64,000 nt of DNA, from positions 149,826,135 to 149,890,134 of the forward strand of contig JBOZIK010000001.1 in the NCBI GenBank assembly GCA_051453625.1, in the 5' to 3' direction. Source of the DNA: Welwitschia mirabilis (lineage: Eukaryota; Gnetophyta; Gnetopsida; Welwitschiales). The position numbers were made by a program, and so were the translations under genes. This document shows positions 13,534 to 27,399 of this stretch, in pieces (position 1 is the first letter of the stretch; every line of letters begins with the position of its first letter). Below the pieces are notes generated by a model. It did not search any database and was not told the origin of the DNA. It saw nothing but the letters and a program-made list of their open reading frames with translations.

Positions 13534-15000
13534 TTAACTTAAATAATACTTATGTTAAGCACTTATAAATTTATAAGAATATAAATGTAATTACATTTTT
13601 AACAATCTTTCTCTCTAGTAATCATACTAACCACAATAACCTTAATTCTTAATAGGTATAAAGTTATTTATATATCTAATAATCTTAAAATATAAGTAAA
13701 ATAAATTATATTTTTAATAATACTAGATTGCATGATAACTCTAATTCCTAATTAAGCATGATTTTAATCCTATCTCCTAGTAGTCATCAATTTCATTATA
13801 CCTATAATTGTCTAATTACTAAATACATAACAAATTACATTCATGTTAATCCTAATAATTATAAAGATTATACTAATGATAATTTTAGAACCTTAATAAT
13901 CTTAGAGTTAATTATATTTGGCATAGTTACAAAAGTATTTATAGTGTTAACTATAAACCCAATCCCTGGATGATCATTATGATAATCATATTTATGATAA
14001 TTCTAAATCCATAAAAAAAACTAAGAAGGATGATGAATTTAATCATTAAAGAGAACGTTACTTGATAGTTATAAATAACAATCACTTAAAAGAATTAAAA
14101 TTATCTTGAAAATTTAGGATAATGATCTTCTATGATTCATTAAAGAGCTTAACCTTTTTAAAGAAATATAAATACATAAATAATACCTTATAATTAGATA
14201 CCCTGACAAATAATCAAATATCCAACCAAGTTATTCATCATAAATTATATGGTTACATAATTTTAAAGTGAAAACAATATTTATAACTTATAAATCTTAT
14301 CTATTAAAAATAAACAAAGGAAATAAACTTGATTATGTACTTTAAGATATAAATAAGGATCCATTACCTCATAATAATAAGTATGTCCTTCCTAAGATTA
14401 TAAAAATATTTCTAAGTTTAACCCTTAATAATATCTAATACTATTTTCAAATTTAATCTCATAAAAATTTCCCCTTCTTTTAGATGCTTTATCATCGTCT
14501 ATGGAACCTTGGGACTAGGTTAGTTGCATTAAGTAATCANNNNNNNNNNNNNNNNNNNNNNNNNNNNNNNNNNNNNNNNNNNNNNNNNNNNNNNNNNNNN
14601 NNNNNNNNNNNNNNNNNNNNNNNNNNNNNNNNNNNNNNNNNNNNNNNNNNNNNNNNNNNNNNNNNNNNNNNNNNNNNNNNNNNNNNNNNNNNNNNNNNNN
14701 NNNNNNNNNNNNNNNNNNNNNNNNNNNNNNNNNNNNNNNNNNNNNNNNNNNNNNNNNNNNNNNNNNNNNNNNNNNNNNNNNNNNNNNNNNNNNNNNNNNN
14801 NNNNNNNNNNNNNNNNNNNNNNNNNNNAATCTCATAAAAATTTTCCCTTCTTTTATAGTCCTTGCCATTGTTAGTTAAGCCTTAAGGTTAGATTAGTTTC
14901 ATCAGGTAATCAACATCAAGAGAATTCATAAGAGAGTTAACAATCTAATGATGGAAATGAACCCTTATTTAATCTCAATCCAAAAGCATTAATAAATACC
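13534..15000 (+). other. Leader region of the gypsy element, with a gap flanked by similar sequence
   Basis: AT-rich leader with no gene. The gap 14540-14827 is flanked by similar sequences (14454-14539 and 14828-14911, both starting AATCTCATAAAAATTT and ending GTAATCA). This is either a local tandem repeat or two divergent copies placed side by side by the assembler. Confidence 0.5.
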
Positions 15001-16940
15001 TTCATGCAATACCTATCATAAAGAGTAAATCAAGGTCAAAATCCTCAAGTAAATAATGGTATCAATTAATCTAAGAAAGTGGGTATGAGAAAATTAATTT
15101 AAACATTTATTAAACTAAATATCTCAAATTTTGTAGGAGGTTTAGATTCTTCTAAATCAAAATCATGATTGAGTAATATTGAAAAGGTTGTAGATATCTT
15201 AAGATGTGATGAATATGAAGAGGATTCTTTATCTATTTAAATGTTGTAGAGAGAAACTAATCTACGATGGAAGGAGATCTAAAACATTCATGGAGGGAAT
15301 TTGGGCACATCTTTAAGAAGAGATACATCACCAACTTTTATATTCATAAAAAGGTTACAAAATTCTACAATTCAAGACAAGCCAATAATGTGACCATAGC
15401 ATCTCATGTTTGTAAATTTATAGAATTATCAAAATATATGTAACATATGCGTCTAGATTAAGAAGCTAAAAACAAATCTATTTATTGATATTCTTCTTCC
15501 TTTTATTACTGATAAAGTATCTATGTTTTAATCTAAGAGTCTAGAAGAGGCTATAGAAATGACAAAGATAGTCGAACAAAATTAGCAGATATAATAGAAA
15601 TTAAGGGAGAAAATTTCCTTTGTAAGTGCATATCCTTAAGCCAAATAAATCACAAATGTTTTATCAAAACAAGAATTAGAACTTTCGAAAAAAAAATAAT
15701 ACCAGTAGCAGTAATATGAAAACCATGAATTTTAATTAATCAAAGCTAACTTTGTTTAAAAAAAAAATAGAATGTTCCTAGTCAAAGCTATGCAAGTAAT
15801 TAACCTTAGAGATCCAACTTCTAGAAAACTTCTAGTAAGTATCAATTCTATAATTATTATAATGGATATCAATTCTAATATTGCAAATTAAATTATAATG
15901 TAAGAGAATGTCCATTATATAATAGATAACTTTATAGATAATGAAAAAATCCTCAAAGATCAAAAAGCATTCCTTAATCAATAGGACAAATTTGAATAAT
16001 AGTAGATAATCAAGGGATGCAATTTTAGAGCTTTTTCATAGAAGGTAAGTTTATACTTAATAATAAAGAAGTAATTATCTTATTTAATTATGCTACAACA
16101 TATTACTTTATATATCNNNNNNNNNNNNNNNNNNNNNNNNNNNNNNNNNNNNNNNNNNNNNNNNNNNNNNNNNNNNNNNNNNNNNNNNNNNNNNNNNNNN
16201 NNNNNNNNNNNNNNNNNNNNNNNNNNNNNNNNNNNNNNNNNNNNNNNNNNNNNNNNNNNNNNNNNNNNNNNNNNNNNNNNNNNNNNNNNNNNNNNNNNNN
16301 NNNNNNNNNNNNNCAGAATAGAGTAGTTATAAATGATGAATCATAGCCAAAGACTAATGTTTCAAGGTTATTACAAATCAACAATGGAGAATCTAATTAA
16401 TACAAAGCATATAAAAAGAGAAATTAATATGAGATCACTAGTTTATATGCTATATCTAAAATCAAGTAGCTTAAAAGAATGAGGAACTTTGATAAAGAAT
16501 ATATCAATAGACCAAGAATATCATAATGTATTTACAACAAAATTACTAGGAATTTCAACACTTTAAGAACTTGGTTTTTCTATTAAATTGATTCTTGAAT
16601 TCTAACCAATTTCTAAGGAATCATCTAGAATGTCTTCTTCAAAAATGAAATGATTAAAAACTCAGCTTAAAGTACTCTTACAAAAAGGTTTAATTTATTA
16701 TTTATAAGAAATAAGGATAGAACACTAAGACTATACATTAGTTATAGATATTCAAATAAGGTTATTATCAATAACAAGTATTCACTACCAATAGTATATG
16801 ACCTTTTTAATTAATTCAAGGAAGCTAAGGTATTCTAAAAAGTTGATCTAAAATCTTGATATCCTCAAGATTGAACTAAGAAATAAAATATTCAAAAAAT
16901 AGAATTTAGAGCCTTCTATGGGCATTATGAGTTCAGTGTT

Positions 16941-17135
16941 ATGCCTTTTCATTTAACTAATGACCCTATAGTATTTATAAGTCTTATGAATTACATCTTT
17001 CAATTACATTTTAATTCATTTGTAATAGTATTTATTGATGATACCCTCATTTATTCCAAGACATATAAAGAGCATGAAAAACACTTAAGAATATTATTAC
17101 AAACTTTACAGAATCACCACTATATGTCAACATGA
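16941..17135 (+). pseudogene. RT core of the gypsy element (catalytic DD retained)
   Basis: A 64-codon open stretch reads MPFHLTNDPIVFISLMN and then FVIVFIDDTLIYSK and EHEKHLRILLQTL. This is the RT finger/palm region of Ty3/gypsy elements, with the catalytic aspartate pair preserved in FIDD. It is the clearest diagnostic segment of the element. Confidence 0.9.
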
Positions 17136-18179
17136 AAAAATACTCTTTTTCAAAGGAATCCATTCAGTTTATAAGTTACTTAATATTCAAATAAGTATAT
17201 TAGTAAATCAAAATAAAGTTAAAAAAATCATAATTGCCAATACCTACAAATATTATTGATGTTTGAAGCTTTCTTAGTCTTGATGGTTACTATTATTAAT
17301 TCATCTTTAACTTCTTTAAGATAGCTTTTTCATTAACAAGTCTTTTAAAAAAAAAAAAGAATTCCATGGGTAAAAAAAATATCAATAATTATTTAATTAT
17401 CTTAAAGAATTCTTAACTAGTGCTTTAGTCTTAGTAATATCATATGATTCAAAGACTTTTTTAATTTATACTAATGCATCTGGAGAAGCACTTGTAGTAG
17501 TTCTTAAATAAGACAAAAGAGTAATACTTTATGGATTAACATAACTTAAAAATCATAAAAGAAATTATCTTATTCATGATCTTAAATTAGCTACAGTAAT
17601 TTTACTTTAAAAGTTTAAAAGAATTATCTCTAGATGTAGATTTTTAAGTTTGGATAGATCATAAGAGTTTAAAATACATTTTTATTTAATTAAATTTAAA
17701 CCTTAGGTAAAGAATATGGATAAGTTTTTATGTAATTTTAATCCAGATATTTTATACCATGAAGGTAAGGGAAATAAAATTACAAATGCTCTTAGTGAAT
17801 AAGGTTATCTTAAAGTTATCTTATAAATTCAAATCCAAATTCTTACTATTATGTTAGAGGAATAAAAAAGGATGAGAATTGTCAAAAATTAAAGGACTAG
17901 TTAGAAAATTCAATAATTCAAAAAAATTTAGTATTAATTTAGATGGTATTATTAGATTCAAGGAAAGCTTTTTGGTTCCTAATGTACGATGAAATTAGAC
18001 ATAAGATAATATTTGAATTTTATAATACACCCATAGTAGGTCATCCTCAAGGGACTAAGATGTATTAAATCATGAAACAAAAATTCTAATTATCAGGGAT
18101 GGAAAAGAATATAGCAAAATTTGTGTCAAGGTGCTTCAATTATTAAAAATTTAAAGTAGAACATAAAAGTCTAATAGGA

Positions 18180-18371
18180 TTGCTTTATCCTCATAATATT
18201 TCAAAATATAAATTGGATGTGGTTTACATGGACTTGATCATAGGACTTTTAAAAACTAAAATAGGTAATGACTCTATTATGGTAATAATTAATAGAGGAA
18301 CTAATTTAGCAAATTTCATTCTAGTAAAATCTACTTATAATGCTAAGGATACAACTAAAGAAAATATTTAA
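18180..18371 (+). pseudogene. Integrase core fragment of the gypsy element
   Basis: LLYPHNISKYKLDVVYMDLI followed by GNDSIMVIINRGTN and FILVKSTYNA matches the start of the integrase catalytic core, where the family has 'WEHVTMDFVTGLP...IWVIVDRLTKSAHFIPV'. The first catalytic Asp is in YMDLI. Integrase would insert the cDNA copy. The frame continues past a stop to about 18640. Confidence 0.85.
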
Positions 18372-19262
18372 AATGTTATTTACTTGATGATGTACCTTTA
18401 GTAATTATCTTTGATAGAGATTAAAAATTTACTTCTAAGTTTTAGCAAGAATTACAAATGGATTTAAGAACCAAATTAAATATGAGCACTACATTTCATT
18501 TTCAAGTAAATGATCAAGCAAAAAGCGTTAATCAAATTTAGAATATCTTATTATAGCATGTATTCTAGATAATTTCAAGAGTTGGAAAGAGTACCTAACA
18601 TTGGTATAATTTGCATATAGTAATATTTATTAGAGTTAAATTCAAAATGATCCATTTGAAGCCTCATTTGGTAGAAAGTGTGGAGCACCTATTTCATGAA
18701 TAAAACCTAAATAAAAATTGATGATAGGATTAGAAATATCATAAGAAATAGAAAGTAAAAAAAGGATAATTAAGAATAGAGTTAAAGAAGTAGTAAATAG
18801 ATAAAAGATGTATGTAGACTATCAAAGAAGAGATCTTGACTTTAAAATAGATGATCATGTATTTTTTAAAGTGCTAGCAATGAAACTAGTAATCATAGGA
18901 ATTAAGAGATAAAAATTATATTTTTAGTTCATTAGACCATTTGAAATATTAGGAAGAGTTAGACCTATTACATACAAGCTTATTGTACCTTCTAGATTAC
19001 TATACTTGCATGATGTTTTCCATGTAAGTATGATAAGAAAGTATATTAAGACCTTCTCATGTATTAAATTGGTCTTATATCTAAGTGGAACTAGATTGTT
19101 CAACTATAGAGAAGTCAAAAGCACTACTAGTTAAACAAACTATTAATTTACAAAATAGGAATATCCATCAAGTGAAGATAAAGTTCAGTAATCATAGTCT
19201 TAATGGAGATACTTCGAAGATAGAGGAAATAATGAAAAATCAATACCCAAATCTTTTTAAAT

Positions 19263-22200
19263 CTTATAATATGTATTTATATGTTTTTAAGCTCTTTATG
19301 TACCTTGATTCCCAAGAGTAAATTAGTCTAAATGAGTAAGAATATCATATCCCATATTTTGTAAAACTTATTTACTTAAATATTAAGTATATTAATCTCT
19401 TATTTAAATTGTTAATTATTATTATTTAAAGACCTTGTCAAAATAAGATGGCATTTTAAATTAACCTTAGTTTGTAATTTTCATAATTTACTATACAAAT
19501 GATAAAAAATATGTTAAATATTGTTTTTAAAAGAAGCTATCCAAACATTTAAAATTAGATAACCCTATTATGTGAGTTATTACAATATATTTTGCATCTT
19601 ATTTACTCATTTAAATTCTTACTAGATATGATAGGTATACTATATTATTAATAAATATTTTCTTCCTTGTCTTTTGTGATTGATAGTTTTTATGAGCTTT
19701 AAAATTAATGAACATTTGAATAAGTACATGCACTCTTACCTGGCAAGAATGATAAATGTGTATTTACTCTTTTATGACTTTTATGTTTTTGAGATGTAAG
19801 GATACATGGTTCATAACATACTCATTATTTTATTCACTACAATTGAAGAGTTTATCTCATTGTTCCATATAATACTTTTGAGATTTATGCATTTATTCTT
19901 TTGATGCATGTCTTAAATCAATTAAACTTACTTATGGACCTATGAAGGATTAAAATGGAGCTAGCATGAGTAAATGATGCTTATAATTAATCTTTTTAGT
20001 TAAAGTAAGAAGATTTCTTTTCCTACTTAGATGCATGAGTTATAAATGTGATCTCTTATTGTACTCCAATGTCACTTGTTACTCATTCCTCTTATCAAGG
20101 CTAAGTCATGTGATCTAATGATATTGAGCTATGTTCCTTTGTTTGTCTATATATAAAGATCCTTTCCTCTCTTATAAAAAAAGGTGATTTTTATTTTTTT
20201 ATATAAGTGTATTTTATTTTTTTTCTTTATGTTTCTTTCATTCTTTTCCTTATGGAGCTTGGAGCTTAAATGCTTGTAGCAAAGGAACTCTTGATTGTGA
20301 ATCTTCATCAATATTCAATTATTAAGGACTTACTAATCTTTCCAAGTGATCTATTTACTCTTATTATCCATTTGGTCTATTTTTAAGATTTTAGTGGAAT
20401 GATGTAATATTGAATTAGGGAATTATTTATGGTTTTTATGAAATTATGTTATAAAATATTATTGCCTTATATTGTCTCTTACTAATACATTAGGGATATA
20501 TAAAAGGTACCTTATGCTTAGTAATTAAGGTTACTAATGGATGATTATAACCAAGTGACCAAGGGGTTCTCTCTTATTTATATTAAAAAAAAAAAGTATG
20601 TACCCATGTCTATTTTAATATTATATTTATATCTATAATATTAAAAATAAACTAGGCATCCATTTTATTAGGGGTAAAGTCTGATCCTCAAAAATCTCTC
20701 TAGATTAGTACTCTTTTATGGGATTCCTAAGGCTCATAGTAAATTGTTATTTTTGAATTGATTTGATTTTTATTTCTATAATGATTTGAATTAGTAACTT
20801 ACTTAAGATATTCTCTAAGTAGTTAGTTAGTATATCTATCATTTTACTGACCTAAGTTATTTCTTAACTAGTTGTGAGAACTTCATCATATTATTGTTAT
20901 AGTGAAAATTAAATTTTCAGAATAGAGGCATAGGATAAAAAACATTATAGCTTATTAATCAATAAGTATAAATTAGTAAAAAAATTTATATAAGTCTAGT
21001 ATTCTATTATAAACATGAAAAAGTAAAAACAATAATTTTTTTGATGGGTCATTATTTTTAAGAAATTTATTTGTTAAAATTTATTATAAAATAAATGTAC
21101 AAAATGGTAAGCAAGTACTTTATGTTTTTTTAGCTATCTATTAATATATATGCAAACTTGAGTATCCTAAGTTGTAGAAAATTAAACAATAAAACATCTT
21201 AAATCATTTAAAAATGCAAAGCATTTTAATCATTATGGTCATTTTAGTGTAATGTGAAAGGAATATAATTTTAGAAACTTTAATAGTATTTAACATTAAA
21301 TAATAATATTATAAATAATATTTTTATAATTTTAAGATAGTTTAAGTTAGATTTTGAAAATTGCAAAAAAACTATGACAATTTTTTTGCTTCATAATTAC
21401 TTACTAATTTTTTACTATCATGTCTTCTTAAAGCTCAAAAATCTTATAATTAATTTTTAAAATATAGAAAAATTACTAAGTAACGTTTTATAAGAAATTT
21501 GAGTATATAAGATATGCTTCTATTCATAACTTTAAGTTAAATTACATATAAATAGTATTTTATTTGTATAAATATCTTTTTTATCTTTTTTTTAAATTTT
21601 ACTTTGAATGTGTATTTCTGTAAGAGTTTTCACATTCATAGCTTAAGTAACATAAATAGTTTCTAGCTTATCACTTTTTTATGAACTTATAATATAGCCA
21701 TATGAATCTTGGATAAAGATTTATATCTTAGGAATTATGCTTAAACTATGCATTTTTTTGTTTACCTTCTTTACACCAATCCATGGAGATTATCTTATTA
21801 GCATGAAAGAATGTTTATAGGATTAACATAGCTCAAGGTATTCTTTTCTTTCTTTAAGTACATTATTAAGATCTGATTTGATACATTTTGAATACTTTTA
21901 TTATTACTAACAAAATGAAAAGAATATTTTCTTTATTTATATAGACAAGAAAGGAACATTTCCTTTATCTAACCTTTCATTATTGTAATCTTGAATATAG
22001 AGATGTTTTTGTATGCTTATTTGTCTTTTAAAGTTGTTTCTATATAATGAACGTAATGGTTATTAGAATTATCATAACTAGATAAGTAATCCACTAAATA
22101 TCCACATTACTTATATGCATGCATTTATATGGTCCATTTAGCAAATAGGACTAAATTAAGATAATTCTAATAATGTTCATCCCGACATTTGGATTTCATG

Positions 22201-22399
22201 ATTAAGGTGGGTTGCATTGCCTTTTTTTTTAAAATGTCCTTCCATAACTGGATTTGATCACCATTCTCCTATCTTCTCTATGTACTAACTTACTTTGACA
22301 TAATATCTCGAGCTATTCACATTCAATGATCATCCTACACCATTCGGATATGTTTCAAGGAAGCAAGGGTCATTTATAAGCATGCATCCATCTTGTGTA
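19263..22399. other. 3' non-coding region of the gypsy element, possibly with a buried LTR
   Basis: No coding region is supported. Around 20148 there is TATATATAAAG followed by a C/T-rich leader, which looks like an LTR promoter; it could belong to the 3' LTR of this element or to an older solo LTR. The start of the 3' LTR could not be fixed. Confidence 0.35.
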
Positions 22400-22914
22400 C
22401 CACTTGCCACCTATATTTTGGGTATATTAAGGTGAATGGAAAGCCTATAAAGTTGAACCCAATCATGCTTATATAGTTTATAACCTAAAGTAGAACCAAA
22501 TCACCATCAGAGATGGTTGAATATCTAGTTATAATGTCATTAATTGAAGTTGTAGCCTCCTATTATATTAGTTAGGTATTATCATTAAATATATCCATGT
22601 ATATTTATAACAAGTTTACATCTCCTCAACTATATTCAATGTATATTTTATGTGATGAAAAAAATAAGAAAAAATGGAGGACACAAACTTATGACATCAC
22701 TATTATTTGTAAACCAAAATAATCTAGAAACTAATTCTAGTTAAATATATGATATTAATATGATTTTTTCTTAGAATATAGATATGCTAATAAAGAAATA
22801 AGTAAAATTTTATCCTAGATTTCACTATGTCTATATTAGATAATGATATTAAAGAAGGAAGGAAAAAAAATTTTAAAAAAGTGCTTAATTATGATAAGAG
22901 AAGATAGGGTATCA
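22400..22914 (+). repeat. 3' LTR (3' part) of the nested Ty3/gypsy element
   Basis: Matches 13018-13510 along its full length with scattered transitions and small indels, ending GGGTATCA. The true start may lie further left. The next base belongs to the hAT reading frame on the opposite strand, so 22914 is a sharp element boundary. Confidence 0.75.
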
Positions 22915-24115
22915 TACCTTGGACCTTGTTCTTACTTTATTCGTGACAATAGAATTAGAATAATAATGATTATAAATAAACATCTATAGTTGTATTACAT
23001 CATCAAATAGTTTCTTAATTCATTTAATCTTTCTAACATCATGAAGTATGTTATTTGAATAATGAATGCAACAAGGAGTTCAAAATATTATTTTATGTGA
23101 TATCTCATTTATTCTTCTAGCACATTTACAAATATTATCAGAATTTAAAGCACCAGCATCAATTATTACCACTTGTACATTTCCATTTGAAAAAATTATA
23201 AGCCTTCATATGGGTAGAATAATTAATGGATTTTAGAAAAATGATTCAAGAGGAGATCTTATAATATTAATTATTAAAGGAATTTAATGGATGTTATTCC
23301 AACCATCCATGATAATTAAAAACCATCTTGTATTTACATATTGTTTTCTTTCTTCTAAAGGTTTTATAAGAATTTTATAGTTATCATCAAGAAGCTTATT
23401 TTTCTTTTAGGCAAAGTAAGATAAAAGGTACCTAATACACACTTATGGGGTGGGGGGTGGAGCAACAGGGGGATATTAAACAAAATACTAAAATATAGTA
23501 AATGAAATTTTGAATTATTTAATTAAGAATCACTTGCTTTAATAGCACCTCAAGATGCCTTTTTACACAAATATTATTGACAAATTTTAAATGAAAGGAC
23601 TTTAGCATAAAACATTTATGCAATTTTTTTTTGATCTTTAGATTTCTGCTAATTTTTTCAATTCAATGTGATTTTTTTAAAACCAAACTTTGAAGATTGT
23701 GTGACTTGAGCATAATTTTGTTTTCTAATACCAACTAAATAAACATTTAGTCTTATACTTACTTTAAAATTTTTAATTATATTTAATCATAAAATTGTTA
23801 TTAAACATTTGAATATGAAAAAGTGCAATAAATTAACCTAGTTTAAATTTTTTTCTAGAGTTTTAAAAAATGATTATATCTTCTCATTTTATGAGCATTA
23901 AATTTACAATTACATATATTACATCTCTATATTTTTGTTTCTTCTTAAAACCTACTAAAATCTAATTGATTAATAAACTATTTAAGAGTAAAATTACAAA
24001 CAAAGTTTCCCTTTGCATTGGACTTTAAAATATTAATGGATAAATCTAATTCTTCCTCACCATTAATACAGTCTATAATACAACTGCTTTCATTCTTTGC
24101 TTAGTCACTGAGAGG
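22915..24115 (-). pseudogene. hAT transposase fragment (BED finger and DUF659)
   Basis: Read on the minus strand, the order is a BED-type zinc finger (RCNICNCKFNAHKMRRYNHFL, about 23960-23880) and then the DUF659 part of hAT transposases (VNTRWFLIIMDGW, NGNVQVVIIDAGALNSDNIC, TPCCIHYSNNILHDVRKIK, about 23370-23010). The coding trace continues to 22915, where it stops abruptly at the gypsy LTR end. The C-terminal hAT dimerisation domain is missing. Many stops are present. The protein would have catalysed cut-and-paste transposition. Confidence 0.75.
23447..23472 (+). other. G-rich insertion inside the hAT remnant
   Basis: GGGGTGGGGGGTGG followed by AGCAACAGGGGG. It is the only long G-run cluster in tens of kilobases of AT-rich sequence and lies between the BED and DUF659 parts. 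It has G-quadruplex potential; no function is claimed. Confidence 0.6.
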
Positions 24116-25990
24116 CTAATCAAGAAGGTAGTTAAGAAATGATGATAGAATTACATGTAATACATAATTAATCATGTATAATATAAATGTTAATAGATTA
24201 TGCCTTAATGATTAAAAAAGTATAATAGACAAGTATAAACCATTTATAAATGTGGATATTCATGCTAATTAAAGTATGTAATAATGTTATCATTAAGTAT
24301 TTTATTAGAGAAGATTAAGGAATAGGCCTAGTGCATCATGTTTTTTCTAATAATATTAGGATAAAAAGGCACTATGATTTATTAATTAAAATAAGATTTA
24401 CTGGAATGTGTAAGATTCCATTGATATTGTTAAACATTAGTGAAAGTGAAAAATGATTTTAAGTGCATTCTATCAAATATTTTTAAGTAACTATTTATAG
24501 TTAACAAAGTTAAAGTTGATTATGTTGTTAATTAATAACTATTTAGTATATTAGTTATTATGTGAAATTACTGGGTGGTTGAATTATTAATAATAGTTAA
24601 TTAAGAGAGAATAAAATTTAATAAAAAGTTTTATATTAATTAAAGAATAATAGTGACTAGATAAATGTTATTTATTACATTAAAAAATAATTGTAATATC
24701 ATAAAATAAAGTTATAATGTTTAAATGTATTATATAATTATTATTAGGTGAAACTAATTAATGGAATTAAATGGGATGCATTAATATAAATATATTTATA
24801 TAATCATAATGATGAAAAGGTATAGGTTAGGTATTGATTAGATGGCATATGTTACATGTTAATGTCCAAATGGTAAATAAGATTAAGTGTAGTTAATTTG
24901 ATAATAGTTAATGTAACATTTTCTAAGAAAATGTGGGTTATTATGGTAAGGTATCAATTGGCCATGATATAATGTATAGAGTTATTAAAGTGGCAAAAAT
25001 TTTGAAATGGTAGCAAATTACTTAGGATGAGGTCACTATGTGTATGAAGAGGTTATCAAAATCGATAAGTGGCAATACTAAAAGCTAACCTTTAAAAAAG
25101 AAAAAGGGAAAACATTTGAGGATGATGAGATTTAGTTTGACTACTCTGTTAGATAATTCTATTAGATAGCTTCTTCTAAAAATAAATACTATTGAGACTC
25201 ATGAATGGAGGTTACAGGGTGAACTTCTATAAATTTGGTTATGTTGTGAAGAAAGGAAGTGGAAAATTATCTTCAATAGAATTACTTGCTATGTATTGTG
25301 AGTCAGTTTCAAATATCTTTAGAATTATTAAACTTTTATTAAAGGGTTAGTTTAAATCTCATTTTTAACATTTATCATATTCACATAAATTTTGACATAA
25401 ATATTAAGATTTAAAGTTTACAATTACCTTTTTTAATATGTCTAGCTTATATGAAATAGCATAAAATGTGTTACTTATTTAAGATATAATTTATAGAACA
25501 TTGGAGTTATGTGGATAAAATTATAGAAAAACCTTACGTATTCTTATTTAAATAAGATAAATAGCATAGAATAATATGCATATTATTTAACCTAAAAACA
25601 ATCATAACAAACTTAGAAAATTCAAAAAGCTATCATGAATAACATATAATAAGATCACCCATTAGAAAACCTTATAATGTTAAGAAATTTTCATAGGAAA
25701 AAATTTTATATTTAGATTACAAATACATGGTAGAATATACATATATGAGAATAATGTGAAATAATATTAAGTAACATGAAATGAATAATTATATGACTCC
25801 TCAACTCTTAATCTATCTTACATATAGATATAATAAATAAAGGTAGGAAATATGTGGAAACTTATAATAAAATTGATATTATATTCATGAGTGATTCCTT
25901 TTTATTGGTTTTTACTTTAAAAGCTTGTTTTAATGAATGTGTTATTAATAGCACATTATCAACGAGACATGGTCAAGTTGAATAAAATTT
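24116..25990. other. AT-rich sequence without recognisable gene
   Basis: Stops are dense in all frames and no motif or repeat boundary could be identified. It may include the 5' end of the hAT element. Confidence 0.5.
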
Positions 25991-25999
25991 AGTAAATAC

Positions 26000-27350
26000 A
26001 AGAAGTATAAAATATGCACTTTAAAAATTATAAAGGATTAAGACTGGTATTTTAAGTAAATGGGAAATATCTTACTAGGCAAAATTATGTATAGAAGTAG
26101 ATATTAATGGATAAGGATTAAATGAAGTTGATAGAAATATAAAACAGTAAAATGAAGGATGCTCAGGACTTGTAGGGAAATTGTGGTCAAGAACTATCAT
26201 GAGGGGATGTGTGGCCTCATCTCTTTGTACTTAGACTTCCTCTATGATGTCAGCTTTCACAACATGCTCAACATGTAGGACATGATTACACATCTCTGTC
26301 AATTGCTCCTCGCTATTTTAGAATCTTCTCTGAACTATAGATATCCTCTAATGTATCTTAGTAAATCCTCCATCTATAGCCTTTTTAATGCCCTATGTTA
26401 TGTCTACCAAGAAAACCTATATATTCTCAAGGGTCATACCAATCACATGTTTCTATACCTAAGGTTTCTTTGCATCTCTTGAAACCTGTATGTCCATGTC
26501 TTGTAGGTAATGAGCTAATGTTTGAAGATGTGTAAGCTACTACTCACCCATAGCCTTAAGTATACCAAGGGATTTAAAAATCACTGAGAGGAGGTATAGA
26601 TATCTGAGAGTATATATTTAATAAGCCTTAATTATTCTCTTGAGTCTTCTTTAGATAAACATGAGTAAGTCCATCTACTTCCTCTATTTAAATATTACTA
26701 ACACCTAAATATGGACTACCAATACATGACTATCATGGAAGGAAGATCTAATTTTATGAATCAACCTTTCGTATAGAATCTAATAGGTAGGTGATAGATG
26801 TATAATTAAGTATCCTCACCTATCTCCTGTAACATCTACTAGTATATCTAATGTTGTTCCATAAGCATGACGCTCATTTATATGACTAGATGAATAAATA
26901 TGTATGCTCTGAATGCCATCTAACTTAGTAGCCACAGTAATGTGGTTTAGGAGAATGAATATCTTATGGTTATGAATCATGACTATAATCATGTCAAGTA
27001 GTCAGTTATGAGCATCAAATCACTTCTCAATATGGATCATACCATAAAACTCTCTGGTCTCATAGGCATAGTAAACTCAATGTGTAGCCACTATCCATCT
27101 AAGTTATAAATATGTCAATATTTGATCTACTTCTAGCTTAATTCTACTTAATAAATATCTAAAGTGTCTCTTTACATGAATAAAAGTAGTCTAAATAGAC
27201 ATGGAGCAATCCTATTAAGGTGGTAAATACATAAGCTCTACACGCTCAATCATAGATGGGACTAGTAAGCTTGCCTCTGTTCTAATAGCTTAGTCTCTAT
27301 CTCATCCTTAGCCTGTATAGATCATCATGTGCATGACTTAACCAATTAAA
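26000..27350 (-). pseudogene. Unassigned coding trace, possibly a plant-mobile-domain (PMD) remnant
   Basis: The minus strand holds long stretches with few stops. One piece reads TREFYGMIHIEK, then DMITVMIHNHKIFILLNHIT, then NERHAYGTTLDILV. The spacing resembles the start of the plant mobile domain ('GFYG...THTFHLPxGExTxTLxDV'), which is found in retroelement- and transposon-linked proteins. No catalytic motif is visible. The call is weak; a retroelement gag-like protein is an alternative. Confidence 0.25.
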
Positions 27351-27399
27351 AACATAAAGTGCATCACACAAGATAAAGTGAAAATCACTAAAATGTATC

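Larger units (their letters stand above)
15000..19262 (+). pseudogene. Ty3/gypsy gag-pol polyprotein remnant (chromovirus-like order)
   Basis: Domains occur in the order gag, RT, RNase H, integrase. About 15260-15600 resembles retrotransposon gag (FGHIFKKRYI and later blocks). A degenerate zinc knuckle ends in NVRECPLYN near 15900. RT is at about 16680-17200. RNase H lies at about 17400-17800, and integrase (HPQGTKMY, SGMEKNIAKFVSRC, LDVVYMDLI) at about 18030-18640. The end (IHQVKIKFSNHS... QYPNLF) resembles the C-terminal tail of chromovirus polyproteins. Stops and frameshifts are frequent, and a 197-N gap removes sequence between gag and RT, so the protein is dead. Confidence 0.8.
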
